Shown here: positions 1 to 9,735 of the stretch, one piece after another | How positions within the stretch are numbered: position 1 is the stretch's first letter | Layout of the letters: every line of letters begins with the position of its first letter | NCBI RefSeq assembly: GCF_048773025.1 | Contig: NC_133570.1 | Span: 21,302,001-21,366,000 of the forward strand | Direction: 5' to 3' | DNA: 64,000 nt | Source: Camelus bactrianus | Lineage: Eukaryota > Chordata > Mammalia > Artiodactyla > Camelidae | Made by a program: the position numbers and the translations under genes | The notes under the pieces: model-generated | Databases searched by the model: none | The model's input: the letters and a program-made list of their open reading frames with translations, nothing else | What the model was told of the DNA's origin: nothing

Positions 1-945
1 CTCCTGGTCCTGCTCCCTCAGCACATGGTGCAGATGGGGGTCACCTCCTCCCCATTCTCTAAGGAATCTTTGCCAAACCCGGGTCACGGAGGTGCTGATA
101 GAAGGTGAGGAGTCAGCGTGTGTTTCAAGGAGGACGAGGGCTCCTGGGAGAGCCTGTGCAGAGGAGACACAGCTCGTGGGCAGAGTTCTCCCCATGGAAC
201 CCATGTGATGTTGTGTGTGTGTGTGTGAAAGTGCATGTTAGAATATTACAAATGTGTCTGCTTCTATTTTTATGAGGTTTTTGCTATTATGGTGTTAAAT
301 TTAAAAATTCTGAATATGAAATATAAGTTGAATATTGGAAAACTGACAGTTGGTAACACTATTACTTTATTAATCTGACAGTGGAATTTCACTGTTAAGT
401 CATTTAGAATACTTTAATCAATATTTAATGACAGTGGTTTGTAGTTTTCCCTCTTTAATATCTTATTTATCAGGTGTATTTGTAACTGTTTTAACTGCTA
501 TCTCAAAGAACTAGGAAATTTTATATCTTGTTCAGTATTTTATAAAAAATATACAAAGCCATTTGTTTGGAGCCATTTATTTGATCTCTAAAGGTTTTTT
601 AGATATTCCTCGTGGAAAAAATATATATTATGTTTTCCTATAGTATAATTATATAATAAATTTTTTTAAGAAATCACTGTTTTCTTATTTAGTCTATTAG
701 AGCCAAGTTTTATCTTCCAAGGAATGTATGTATTCATTTCCTTTTATTAAAAGCAGAAATTGTTAGGTTTTTCTCATTTTTTATTTTCCACATTTGACCA
801 GCAAGGGGCGCTGTGAGGCTGCCCTGTGGTCCCTGCACAGCTGCTCAGGGAGGAGCACTCACTCCCTGGAGCTGGGCCTGGGGGCGGGGCCTGTGCTCCT
901 GACGGGGACTCAGCAGTGTGTCCTCTCTGGCTGGCAGAGTCCCCT
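1..945 (+). repeat. Tandem segmental duplication, copy 1 (upstream flank of IGLV5-like gene)
   Basis: This stretch aligns along its whole length with 3020-3945. Shared landmarks are the opening CTCCTGGTCCTGCTCC, the run around GAGGAGTCAGCGTGTGTTTC, a long AT-rich middle part and the closing CAGCAGTGTGTCCTCTCTGG-type segment. The offset is about 3.0 kb, with scattered substitutions and small indels. Nothing in it looks coding. It is the 5' flank of the IGLV5-like gene at 1191, so the duplication probably once carried a V gene in each copy. The left edge of the window cuts the unit, so its true start is unknown. Confidence 0.85.
798..813 (+). promoter_or_regulatory. CTCF-like motif, forward
   Basis: CCAGCAAGGGGCGCTG differs at one position from the familiar CTCF core form CCAGCAGGGGGCGCTG. 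It lies about 390 bp upstream of the IGLV5-like leader. A related motif sits at 2686-2701, while the equivalent place in duplication copy 2 (near 3810) is degraded. Binding is inferred from sequence only. Confidence 0.5.
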
Positions 946-1093
946 CAGCAGGGACCCCTGTGGTCTCAGCAGGTGCCTCTTCCCAGGGTCTCCCAAGGGG
1001 GATGCCACCCTCCATCCCACTGAATCTGGGCTGTGAGCTGAGCTCCAGCACCAGGGCTCAGTGAGGGGCTGCGCAGTGTCTGGGGGGAAACCC

Positions 1094-1101
1094 ATTTGCA
1101 T
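1094..1101 (+). promoter_or_regulatory. Immunoglobulin octamer, IGLV5-like gene
   Basis: A perfect ATTTGCAT octamer (the POU2F/Oct site of light-chain V promoters) lies 90 bp upstream of the leader exon at 1191. Position and orientation are normal for an IGLV promoter, even though the gene behind it is broken. Confidence 0.85.
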
Positions 1102-1190
1102 GGGCTGCCCCTCCTCTGGCAGAGCCTGGGAAGAAAAGTAGGCGGGGGACAGCCCAGCCCCAACATGGGGACCAGGGGGCTGTAAGCACC

Positions 1191-1691
1191 ACGGCCTGGA
1201 CTCCTTTCCTGCTCCTGCTCCTCTCTCACTGCACAGGTAGGGACGGGCCTTGGGGACCGGGTCTCAGGTCCCCGCCTGCTGCAGCCCCTGTGGCTCAGAC
1301 TCTGGGAATGTTTCCTGCAGGTCCTGCCCCATTTACCCCATGTGCCTGTGTTTGCAGGGTCCCTCTTCCAGCTTATTGTGACTGAGCTTCTCTCCCTCTC
1401 TGAGTCTCCAGGAGCATCAGCCAGACTCACCTGCACCCTGAGCAGCGGGAACAGTGTTGGCAGCTATATTATAAGCTGGTACCGCAGAAGGCAGGGAGCC
1501 CTCCCCGGTACCTCCTGGACTACTACTCAGACTCAATTAAGCACCAGGATTCCGGGGTCCCGAGCCGCTTCTCTGGATCCAAAGATGCCTCGGCCAATGC
1601 AGGGCTTCTGCTCCTCTCTGGGCTGCAGCCCGAGGACGAGGCTGACTATTACTGTGCTGAGTATCATGGCAGTGGGGCTGCTATCATTTCT
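1191..1691 (+). pseudogene. IGLV5-like variable segment, pseudogene
   Basis: Leader exon 1191-1236 (46 nt, donor GT at 1237), intron 1237-1357, V exon 1358-1691. The leader reads A-W-T-P-F-L-L after its first codon, but that codon is ACG instead of ATG. Framework 1 reads [15 protein letters not shown], followed by SWY. FR3 reads [16 protein letters not shown], then [11 protein letters not shown]. The SKDASANAG stretch and the long second hypervariable loop ([12 protein letters not shown]) are typical of the IGLV5 family. The two parts lie in different frames: against the normal WYQQKPGSPP codons, one base is missing just after TGGTACC near 1484. Lost start plus frameshift make it non-functional, although octamer and RSS survive. 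Family assignment is good; no subgroup member is claimed. Confidence 0.88.
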
Positions 1692-1729
1692 CACAGTATC
1701 TCAGATGACAAGGAAGTGAGACAAGAACC
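1692..1729 (+). other. Recombination signal sequence of the IGLV5-like pseudogene
   Basis: Heptamer CACAGTA (1692-1698), 22-nt spacer, nonamer ACAAGAACC (1721-1729; consensus ACAAAAACC). The lambda V norm is a 23-nt spacer, so this one is a base short or the nonamer is shifted by one. It may still be usable by RAG. Confidence 0.75.
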
Positions 1730-2640
1730 CTTGGGCCCACAAACCATGGCTCTGAGCCTCTGTCACAGAGATGCTCGGTGGCGTCCCTGCAGGGGAGACT
1801 CCTTTGTGGTGGCAGCTGACCTGGGGGAGGAAAGGGCAACACAGGGAAGGCGGCACAGGGGTCCCAAGACCACACACAGGGGAGGACAGAGCCCACTCGC
1901 TCCTCCCTCAGGGTCTGGAGTAAATTGACAGGAATAAAAACTTTCTAAAGAAAACCAGGGTGATTCCATCCTGTTGTGTCTCCCTTACTTCTCACAGAGA
2001 CACTGCACTTCCAACACTTCTGGTCACCAAATGCGGGGGATTTTCCCCAACAAACAATTCTTGTGACAACAGCTGATGTCCTACAAGTGAAGTCAATTCT
2101 AACACCCTCTGCCTGGGGCGGTGTCAGTTCCCACAGGTGAAGACTCAGCCCCACAAGACTCCTCCCACTTCAGACGCCCAGCTCAGGTAGCAGGTCTCCA
2201 GGTGGCCCACCCTTTCTTTCTGATTTGGCTTCAAACCAGATGTTCCATGACCCCCTCCTGGGCCTCCATTCATTGGAGAGCTTACCTCCCAGAACTCAGG
2301 AGACACTAGGTTACCTGATTATTAAAGGATGTGATAAAGGATCCAGGTGAGCAGGCATAGGAGGGGAGGAAGAGGTGGACTTCGGGGAGGCTTGTGAGAC
2401 CAGGGGCTTCTGTCCCCATGGCGCTGGGGTATGGCACCTCCCTGGGCGGATATGCTTGCCAACAGGGAGACTCCCCAGACTCCCTGCTCCAGGGATTTGA
2501 TGGAGGCTTCACCATGTGGTTGATCCATCATTCACTCCCTCCTCGTCTACCTCCTCCAGAGAATGGGTGGCAGGTCTATAAATATCACAATCAATCTATG
2601 GGCCTTAGCCCATGGATGTTCGTGGACTGATCAGTTCCAC
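1730..2640. other. Intergenic, no gene recognised
   Basis: Non-repetitive sequence downstream of the V pseudogene. The open frames here are short and overlap on both strands, with no recognisable motif. No RNA gene or known interspersed repeat was seen. Confidence 0.5.
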
Positions 2641-2685
2641 TGCCCCCAGCATCACTTCCACTGAGAGCTGTAGTTTGTTCTGGGG

Positions 2686-2701
2686 TCAGCAGGAGGCGCT
2701 G
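2686..2701 (+). promoter_or_regulatory. CTCF-like motif, forward
   Basis: TCAGCAGGAGGCGCTG resembles the CTCF core CCAGCAGGGGGCGCTG with two differences. It has the same orientation as the motif at 798 and lies at the head of a partial third copy of the duplicated flank. Confidence 0.5.
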
Positions 2702-2860
2702 TGGATCTCCCCAGGGTGAGAGGACATCCCTGGCAGTCTGATACACCAGACTCCCCAGGGCTGGGGCGCTGGGGCTTGTGTTTGTGATGGAGGCTCAGCA
2801 GTGTGTCCTCTCTGGGCTAGGCAGGGTCTCTGCTCACAGGTCACTGTTGGGTCCCAGCAG
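2686..2860 (+). repeat. Partial third copy of the duplicated flank segment
   Basis: This block carries the same order of short landmarks as 798-945 and 3807-3945: a GGCGCTG-type motif, then GCTCAGCAGTGTGTCCTCTC near 2789. The similarity is patchy, so this is an older or partial copy. No V exon follows it. Confidence 0.5.
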
Positions 2861-3019
2861 CCTGTTCCTCCTTGTCCCTCCCAGGGGGACAATTCTGAGT
2901 CTCATCCATGTGACCTCAATTCCCAAAACTCACCCATCAAAGGAAGGGAGTTGAACGACATCTTGTTTGTCCTTACTGACTTGTGACCATCCTCCCTGTG
3001 AGGCCCCATCACCTGGGAG

Positions 3020-3945
3020 CTCCTGGTCCTGCTCCTTCATCACACAGTGCAGATGGGGGTCACCTCCTCCCCGTCCTCCTGGAGTCTTTGCCAAACCTGG
3101 GTCGGGGAGGGGCTGTTAAGAGATGAGGAGTCAGCGTGTGTTTCAAGGAGGATGAGGGCTCCTGGGAGTCTGTGCAGAGGAGACACAGTTCGTGGGCAGA
3201 GTCCTCCCCGTGGAACCTGTGTGACGTTATGTTTGTGTGAAAGAGTGAGTGTATTACAAATGTGTCTACTTCAATTTTTATGTGGTTTTTGCTATTATTG
3301 ATGTTAAATTTGAAATTTCTTACTATGCAACGCAACTTACACATTGGAAAATTGACAATTGGTAAGGCTATTGATTTCTTAATCTGGATTGTAATTTTTT
3401 TTTACTGTTTAGAATATTTGGATCAACTTTTAGGATAGTGGTTTGTAACTTTCCCTCTTACATATTTTATTTATCAGGTATACATATAATTATTATAACT
3501 GACTTATCAAAGAACGAGGAATTTTGACCTCTTTGCAATGTCTTGTAAAAAAAATACATGAAGCCAATCATTCAGAACCATTTGATCTCTGAAAGCTTCT
3601 TAGATATTTTCCATGAATATATACATATTTTGTTTTCCTAGGGTGTATAGAAAATTTTTCTATTTTTTCTTAAGAAATCAGTTTACTTATTTCCTTTAAT
3701 AGAGGCAAGTTGTATCTGCCTACAAAAGTATACATTTTATTTCTTCTTTTCAAAACCTAGAAATTATGTGTTAGAATTTTTTCAGTTTTCATTTTCCATA
3801 TTTCTCCTGTAGGGCATGTAGTGGGGCTGACCTGTGATCCCTGCACAGCTGCTCAGGGAGGACCACGCACTTCCAGGAGCTGCGCTGGGGGGCAAGCATG
3901 TGCTCCAGATGGGGAGTGAGCAGTGTGTCGTCTCTGGCTGGCAGA
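3020..3945 (+). repeat. Tandem segmental duplication, copy 2
   Basis: Aligns with 1-945 throughout, including the CTCCTGGTCCTGCTCC start, the GAGGAGTCAGCGTGTG block and the AT-rich centre. Homology stops at CTCTGGCTGGCAGAG (about 3945), where a V-gene 3' stub begins. In copy 1 the leader and V exon follow after a further 245 bp. Copy 2 therefore seems to have lost about 700 bp of gene. Confidence 0.85.
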
Positions 3946-4020
3946 GGCTATTACTGTCTTCTGTGGTTCAGCAAACATTTCCAGAGCAACAGATGCAGGT
4001 GGGGAAGTGAAACATAAATC
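3940..4020 (+). pseudogene. IGLV 3' stub: end of FR3, CDR3 and decayed RSS
   Basis: GAGGCTATTACTGT matches the end of a V exon (normally GAGGCTGAYTATTACTGT, giving EADYYC) with four bases lost. It is followed by LLWFS-type codons like an IGLV5 or IGLV7 CDR3. A recognisable 7-23-9 remnant follows: heptamer CAGAGCA (3982-3988, four of seven to consensus), exactly 23 nt, nonamer ACATAAATC (4012-4020, seven of nine). The spacer GATGCAGGTGGGGAAGTGA is of the same type as the IGLV3 spacer at 62143. Leader, FR1 and FR2 are absent because the duplicated 5' flank joins directly to this stub. I infer an internal deletion. Confidence 0.7.
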
Positions 4021-5264
4021 CCTGGACTCACCCTCTGCTGAGCGCAAAGCTGAACACAAGAAATGTGTCTGGCGTGAGAGAGGGACATGAATCTGTGAGA
4101 GCCAGAGGGCTGGCTGTGGGGGGCGTCCACTCAGATGGCCCCAGTGACCCCCACTTCCTGATATTCCCATCCTGTGAGATCCTCTCCCTTGAGTGGGCCT
4201 GTACCAAGTGACAGGGCTAGTGAGCGAAATTTCAGGCTGGCTGAGGAAAAAGACAAAAAGTATGGTTATGAGATGGCAGTAGCACACCCAAGAGCTGTTT
4301 GTTTGGGTGACATTTAGAAAGGTGAACCTTCCAGGAACAGTGGTGCATTGCCAAAACCAGAAAAGGACAAAGAACTCCCAGGTGGGAAGGGAATCAGAGA
4401 GGGGCTTACGCCTCTAGGATGTGTCACTGAGCAGGACAGCCAGGGATCTCTGGGTCAGACAGCTGCAAAGAATAGCTGTTTGGTGTCCTTTATAGGTCAA
4501 GGACTTTTCTCCCCTAAGGCTAGCAAACTAGCAAACATTCAGTGTAGTTTCATGGGGTAGGCAGAGCAGGCAGGCTCTAAATGGCTAAGTATATGCCTAT
4601 TTGGTGTATATTTAGAGCAAATGGATGTGTGAAAATTTGATTCTGGTGCACGAAGGCTTATGCTCACGGCCACAGGCTGCTGTGAAGAAATAAACAACAT
4701 AGGGGCTGAAAGACAGAGGCTATCTTCAACCCATTTGTATAACAACTGGATTCTAGCAAGTAGGGCACAGAAGTGAAGGGAGGTCAGCTCTGATACCAGC
4801 TTACACAACGACAGTGGCCGGTCTTGGACTGTCTCTCTTGCTTTCTCTCCGATTGCTGGTCCCGGGGAGCCTGATACAACCCCACGGAGAGGCCCACGTG
4901 GTAAGGGACCAAGGCTGCCTCATCCAAGCCTTCGGGGGGCTGTGGCCCCTTTCTGGACAGCTCACCTGCAGTCAAACACTAAGCACTGAAGCAAGCTCTC
5001 CATCCTTTCCACTTCCACTTCCAGTGCCCAACCCCCAGCACCCCCCTCCACATGTATCATTTACCAATTTAGGCCCAGGTTGCTGCAAATACGTCTTTTT
5101 ATTCTTCCCTCCTTTACGCTTCCATGAACTTCATGATTCATGAAGTTTTTACTGAAACATAGAAAAGTGTTCATTTTCAGAGCTTGTACACGTCAAGGAC
5201 GTATGCCCTAACACATGCCTATTGTTCACACAGAAATACACATATCCAACACATATGTATATTG
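4021..5264. other. Intergenic; contains an old LTR-like fragment
   Basis: No gene recognised. About 4800-4975 (TGGTCCCGGGGAGCC ... GGAGAGGCCCACGTGG ... GACAGCTCACCTGCAGTCAA) resembles part of the MaLR-like repeat seen better preserved at 8862-9380 and 24160-24715. The rest shows no clear repeat or motif. Confidence 0.4.
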
Positions 5265-6115
5265 GCATAGACATTAAAACCAACCCCAATTAAAATTCCA
5301 GTGGGTTGGCAGAAATTATTAAATGATTTTAAAGTTATATGGAAATGTAATGCATGTAAAATAGCCCTAGTAATCTTGAAACTTTCTATAAAGCTATAAT
5401 AATTAAGACCACATGGTATTGGTGTAAGGATAGAAAAACAAATTAGTGGCATATAATAAAGAGTTCAAAAATAAACTAACACTTTTAGATTTTCTAAGAG
5501 AGTAGGCCTTAAGCATTCTCACCACACACACACACACACACAAGACACTATGTGAGATGATGGATGTGTTAATGAGCTTAATTCTGGTAATCATTTCACA
5601 GTGTATACATACAGCCAGTCATCATGAATGCTGTACATTCTAAATATATATAATTGTATTTGTCAATTATATCTCAATAAAGCTGGAAAAATAAACAAAC
5701 CAACACCTATACAGTTACTTGATTTTCAATTAAGGTACCAATGAAAATCAATGGGGGAAAAGTGTTTTTAATAAATGGTTTTAGAACAACTGAAGTGGGG
5801 GAGAAACTCGGACTCCCTACCTCCCATGACAGACAAAAATTAATTCAAGATGGATTATAGAATCAAATGTGAAACCAAAACAATAAAAGTTCTAGAGAAA
5901 AACACAATAGGAGAATAATAAAATAGTAATAAAAGAATATTTTCCTAACTTTGGCATAGAAAAGGCACAAAGATACCAAGGATACAAGGGAAAAATAAAC
6001 TGGACTTCATAAAAAGTAAAAGCTTCTGCTCATCAAAAGATACCAGTTAGAACGCAAAAGGCAAGCTACAAGTGGGAGGGGGAAAAAATCAAAGGAATTA
6101 AAACAGTATTTTTCA
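5265..6115 (+). repeat. LINE-1 ORF2 fragment, interrupted
   Basis: The AT-rich text matches the L1 ORF2 distal region (TTATATGGAAATG ... AAAGCTATAATAATTAAGACC ... TGGTATTGG, then later AACTGGACTTCATAAAAA and AAAAGCTTCTGCTCATCAAAAG). Between about 5510 and 5700 it is interrupted by a (CA)n tract at 5523-5542 and an L1-type 3' tail (CAATTATATCTCAATAAAGC). It has many stops and is not active. Confidence 0.75.
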
Positions 6116-6177
6116 TTGAATGAACAGGTGAGCACTCTTTCCCCACTATCTCCCATCACCACTCACATTGTCTTGAA

Positions 6178-6415
6178 GGAGCCCCTAGTCACTCTGACCT
6201 GTGGCTCCAGCACTGGCGTGGTCCCCTTCCCAGTGGTCACTATCCATCCCGGTGCTAGCGGAAACCTGGCCAAGTTCCCTGAACACTGATTTATGACACA
6301 AACAACAAACACAGGCTCCCACCCAGTTCGCAGGCTCCCTCCTTGGAAACAAAGCTGCGCTCACCCTCTCGGGGGCCCAGCATAAGGATAAGGCTGAGTG
6401 CTACTGATGGCTGTG
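6178..6415 (+). pseudogene. IGLV7-like variable segment relic
   Basis: The first part reads EPLVTLTCGSSTGVV, matching the FR1-CDR1 stretch of IGLV7/IGLV8 genes ([23 protein letters not shown] type). Later, TTTATGACACAAACAACAAACAC gives LIYDTNNKH, and then FAGSLLGNKAALTLSGAQ is readable in a shifted frame before KAECY and a stop. FR2 is scrambled. No leader, octamer or RSS was found. The family call rests on STGVV, NNKH and LLGNKAALTLSGAQ. It is an old relic embedded between L1 debris. Confidence 0.75.
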
Positions 6416-7174
6416 CTAGTAGCAGTTTTGGTTACATAAGTAGTGTGAGTTGACAATTCTGAATCCATGTAATATGTTTCCAGAATTGAGCAAGTGGGCA
6501 AAATATATTGTAGTTCATAGGAGGTAGTGTTTCACTAAAAAAGAAGGGAGAAATAATATGGAAAAGTAGCCTAGACTGAATTTAGGAGGGTTGGAATTAA
6601 ACAGGAGGTATCAGTATAAACTTTTTAAATAGATAGGTATGGAAGTGCTTACTGTATGCACAGTATAACTAAAATATTGAATAAAATTTAAATGTTACAG
6701 GTTACAAACATGTATTATTACCCAAAGTTCTATCAAAGATTAAAGAAAACTATAGGTGAGAGTTAAATTGTTATAACAAAGAAAACTTTAAGAACAGAAG
6801 AAATGATTATCATCCAAACATTGTACTCTACTCTTATTCTGACATTTTGCCAAATTTTCAAGATACCTCTGATTTATTTGCTTGTCTGCCTCATTCTTTT
6901 TCACTTTCCAATTTTATCTCATTATTACATGAAGCCCGTATCTTTAAATTTTTTAACCACAAAGTATTAGGGGGAAATTCATAATTATTTAATCTAAAAC
7001 TCTCATTTCACAGATATATATCTTGGGTTCAGACCTTCACCCATCTACCCATCTGACCACACATCAACTCATTCACTCAACCATTTACTAAGGGCCAATC
7101 CTGGGTGACACACAGTATTAGGTTGGTCTAGGAGGATGTAAATACAAAGACAAGTTAGAGGTTTCCTTCTATCA
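6416..7174. other. AT-rich intergenic stretch
   Basis: AT-rich text with no open frame of note, no motif and no recognised repeat. Confidence 0.4.
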
Positions 7175-8850
7175 AGATAGGGTTCCCATTTTGAACCCTA
7201 ACCCCTAATGTGATGGTATCTGGAGATGGGTCCTCTGGTAAATAATTAGGTTTAGATGACGGTAGAGTTTCTATGATGGGATTACTGTCCTCATAAGAAG
7301 AGAAAGAGACTAGAGCTCTCTCTCCCTCTCTCTGCCATGTGAGGCAGCCATCTGTAAGCTAAGAAGTGCTCTCACCAAGAACCAAATCTGCTGGCACCTT
7401 GATCTTGGACTGAAATATGAGAGTGGCTTTGGAACTGGGCAGTGAACAAAATTGGAAGGACTTTGAGGAGAGTGTTAGCACAAGACTTATTTTAAAAAAA
7501 AATTTAAGCTGGACTTTGAGAAGGTTCTGCTATGGCTTAAAAGGAAGTGAGGAACATGTTATTAGAAAATTGAGAAACAGGTTATGTAGCAGCAGAAAGT
7601 TTAGTAATGCTACACCTGCAGTTTTATGAGAAGTAGAAAAGGTACCTCATTAGCTCAAAGTAGAAATTGTACCTAACTGAGTGATCTGGCTAAGGAGACT
7701 TGCAGCTAAACAGCTGGATGTGTTGCTTGGTTTCTTCTTGCTGCCTATAGTACAATATGAAGGGAAATTAAAAAGCTAAGGGAAAGACTGTTACACGAAA
7801 AAGGAGACAGAACTTGCGGGTTTTGAAATTTTCCCAGTCTCTTAAGATGGCAAAAAATGCTAAAATAATGGGTACCAAGCCAAGATCATATCCGGGGCAC
7901 TGAAGAAACATGGTCTAAATATTGCACATCAATTATACTTCAAGTAAACATTCTTTAATTGAAAAAGAAAAGAAAGGTGGTCTAAAGATGAATGTGACTA
8001 AAATTCTTTGTTAAGCCTCAGAAGGATTGAATGTGATACTTCACGGGACCATTTAGTCAGGCCAAGGCCTTCCAGAGTTTAGGGGTGTGACTCAGATCAT
8101 CTGTCACAAAACAGGACTTCTACAAAGCTTAAGGGTGTTGTCCCTCAGCTATCTCAGCAGAAAACCAAGATAGAGTAGGCCTTATCGTGAAGAGATGTGT
8201 GGTTGTGTCTTTGGAGTGATTTGGCATGAACACCAGTAAGATTAACAGGAGACACACACAGTTTTTAAGAGAACACATTTAAAGAAAGGCCCCTAGCTTA
8301 GACTGAAAAGACCAGAGAGCGTACAAAATAGACAGCTTCGGACTTCTGCCCTCTACAAGCAGGAAGCAGGCCGGGCTAAGAAAACATTTTCACTGTAACC
8401 ATGTACTACCTTTCATAAAAAGGGAAGCATGTCAGAGGGCAGAATCAAGAATTCCGAGAATGAAGCCCAGAGTTTTCAGGCTTTGAATCCTAATCAGTAA
8501 GCTGCCAACATGTACCTGGTGGGATTTCAGAATTGCTATTGACTCCTGAATACTCCCCTCTCCCCTCCTCTCTTTTGGACAGGAGTAACCTCTATAAAGG
8601 TTACCTACGCCTGTCCCACCACTGTATGTTGGGTGTGGAAGTAGCTGGGAAGATGAACTCATCTCTTTCATTCACATCTCCAGATCTAGAAGAACAATAT
8701 TAAGATGCTGTACAACTGGACCCTGATCCACATCTGGACCTGATTTAGATAAGATTCTAGACTTCAAGTTAATGCCGTAATGGATGCAACTTTTGGAGGC
8801 TTTGGAAGAATACATTGTGCACATAGGAGATACATATACAATTTGTGGCT
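7175..8850 (+). mobile_element. MaLR (ERVL-type) fossil: LTR plus internal region
   Basis: 7175-7415 matches the 3' two-thirds of an MST/MLT1-type LTR (CCTAATGTGATGGTATCTGG ... CTCATAAGAAGAG ... CTGGCACCTTGATCTTGGAC). It runs into an internal region of the MST/THE1 kind (GTGGCTTTGGAACTGGGCAG at about 7423, TTCTTCTTGCTGCCTATAGT at about 7731, then ACCATTTAGTCAGGCCAAGG at about 8049). It is a broken, ancient non-autonomous element. Divergence suggests insertion early in placental evolution. A later L1 tail is inserted at 7920. Confidence 0.7.
7920..7977 (+). mobile_element. Very short LINE-1 3' insertion with target-site duplication
   Basis: ATTGCACATCAATTATACTT plus a following A-rich tail is the extreme 3' end of an L1. 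It is bracketed by direct repeats TGGTCTAAA at 7911-7919 and 7978-7986. The MaLR internal sequence resumes across the second repeat. This is a clean 5'-truncated retroposition of about 58 bp. Confidence 0.75.
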
Positions 8851-8861
8851 GCCAAGTGTGT

Positions 8862-9380
8862 ACCCTGGTGGTTTTAAATTATGTCCAAAAATTCTTCCCT
8901 TCAAAGGTGGAGGTTAATTACTTTCCCCTTGATGTGTGGGTTGGACTTAGTGGCTTACTCCGAATGAATAGAACATTGTGAATATTGTGCAAATGACAGT
9001 GAAATGTCTGAGACTGGGTCATAAAAGATACTGCAGGCTCCTTGCTCACTCTCTTGGATCACTCACTCTAGAAGTCAGCATAGTCATGCCTTAAGAACAC
9101 TCAGGTAGCCCAGTAGAGATGCCCAGAGGGAAGAACAGGCCTTCTCCCAACAGCCAGCAAGGAAACTGTGGAGTTTCAACAGCCATGTGAGTAAGCTGTC
9201 TTGGAAGAAAATCCACCAGCCCCAGTCAAGCCTTCAGATGATTGCAATCTCATGAAACCCCAAGCCGGAATCACCCAGCTGAGTTATTCCTGGATTTCCA
9301 ACTCTCAGAACAGTGTGAGGTAATATTGAAGCTGTTAGTTTTGTGGAAATTTGTTGTGCAGCAATAGTTAAACACACTTC
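8862..9380 (+). mobile_element. LTR-like MaLR/ERVL repeat, subfamily unassigned
   Basis: The sequence contains TGGGTTGGACTTAGTGGCTTAC, GGTCATAAAAGATACTGC, AGCCATGTGAGTAAGC, CAAGCCTTCAGATGATTGC and a tail TTTGTTGTGCAGCAATAG. This order is well known from a widespread mammalian LTR-type repeat. It is a broken fossil. Similar text recurs at 24160-24715. Confidence 0.55.
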
Positions 9381-9735
9381 AAACTTTGGGCTATGTCTTT
9401 ATCCAGTGGCTCTGCCTGTTTAGTCCAATTTTAGCAAGAATCCTGCTGAGTCAGTTTAGGAAAAATCCCCTGCCCTTGACATCTGATTAAATTCTTTTCT
9501 CTCTCACCCTCATATCTTATTACCCTGGCCTGTCCTCAGCAATGATCTTGTCAAGTTGGTTTAGCCAGAATCCACCCTTACCCCTGATGTTTCCTCCCAG
9601 TAAGTTTCCATCCACTGACACCCACCCCATTCCCTGTCCTTTGTCCTTGCTGGAGTCAGAGTTAAGCTCTATTACAAAACCCTGCTGTAGTATTCCTGCC
9701 TTGAATAAAGTTTTTCTTACCATCTTTAATAAGTG
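9381..9735 (+). mobile_element. Possible LTR fragment
   Basis: CT-rich text ends in CCTGCCTTGAATAAAGTTTT, a layout like an LTR polyadenylation region, but no ends or partner were found. Low certainty. Confidence 0.25.

Noticed and set aside
1191-1193. ACG as a near-cognate start codon for the IGLV5-like gene
   Set aside because: The context CACCACGG is good, but the V exon is frameshifted anyway, so a usable product is not expected.
966-1436. 156-codon minus-strand frame antisense to the IGLV5-like gene
   Set aside because: It is the shadow of the V promoter and leader region; no domain or family resemblance.
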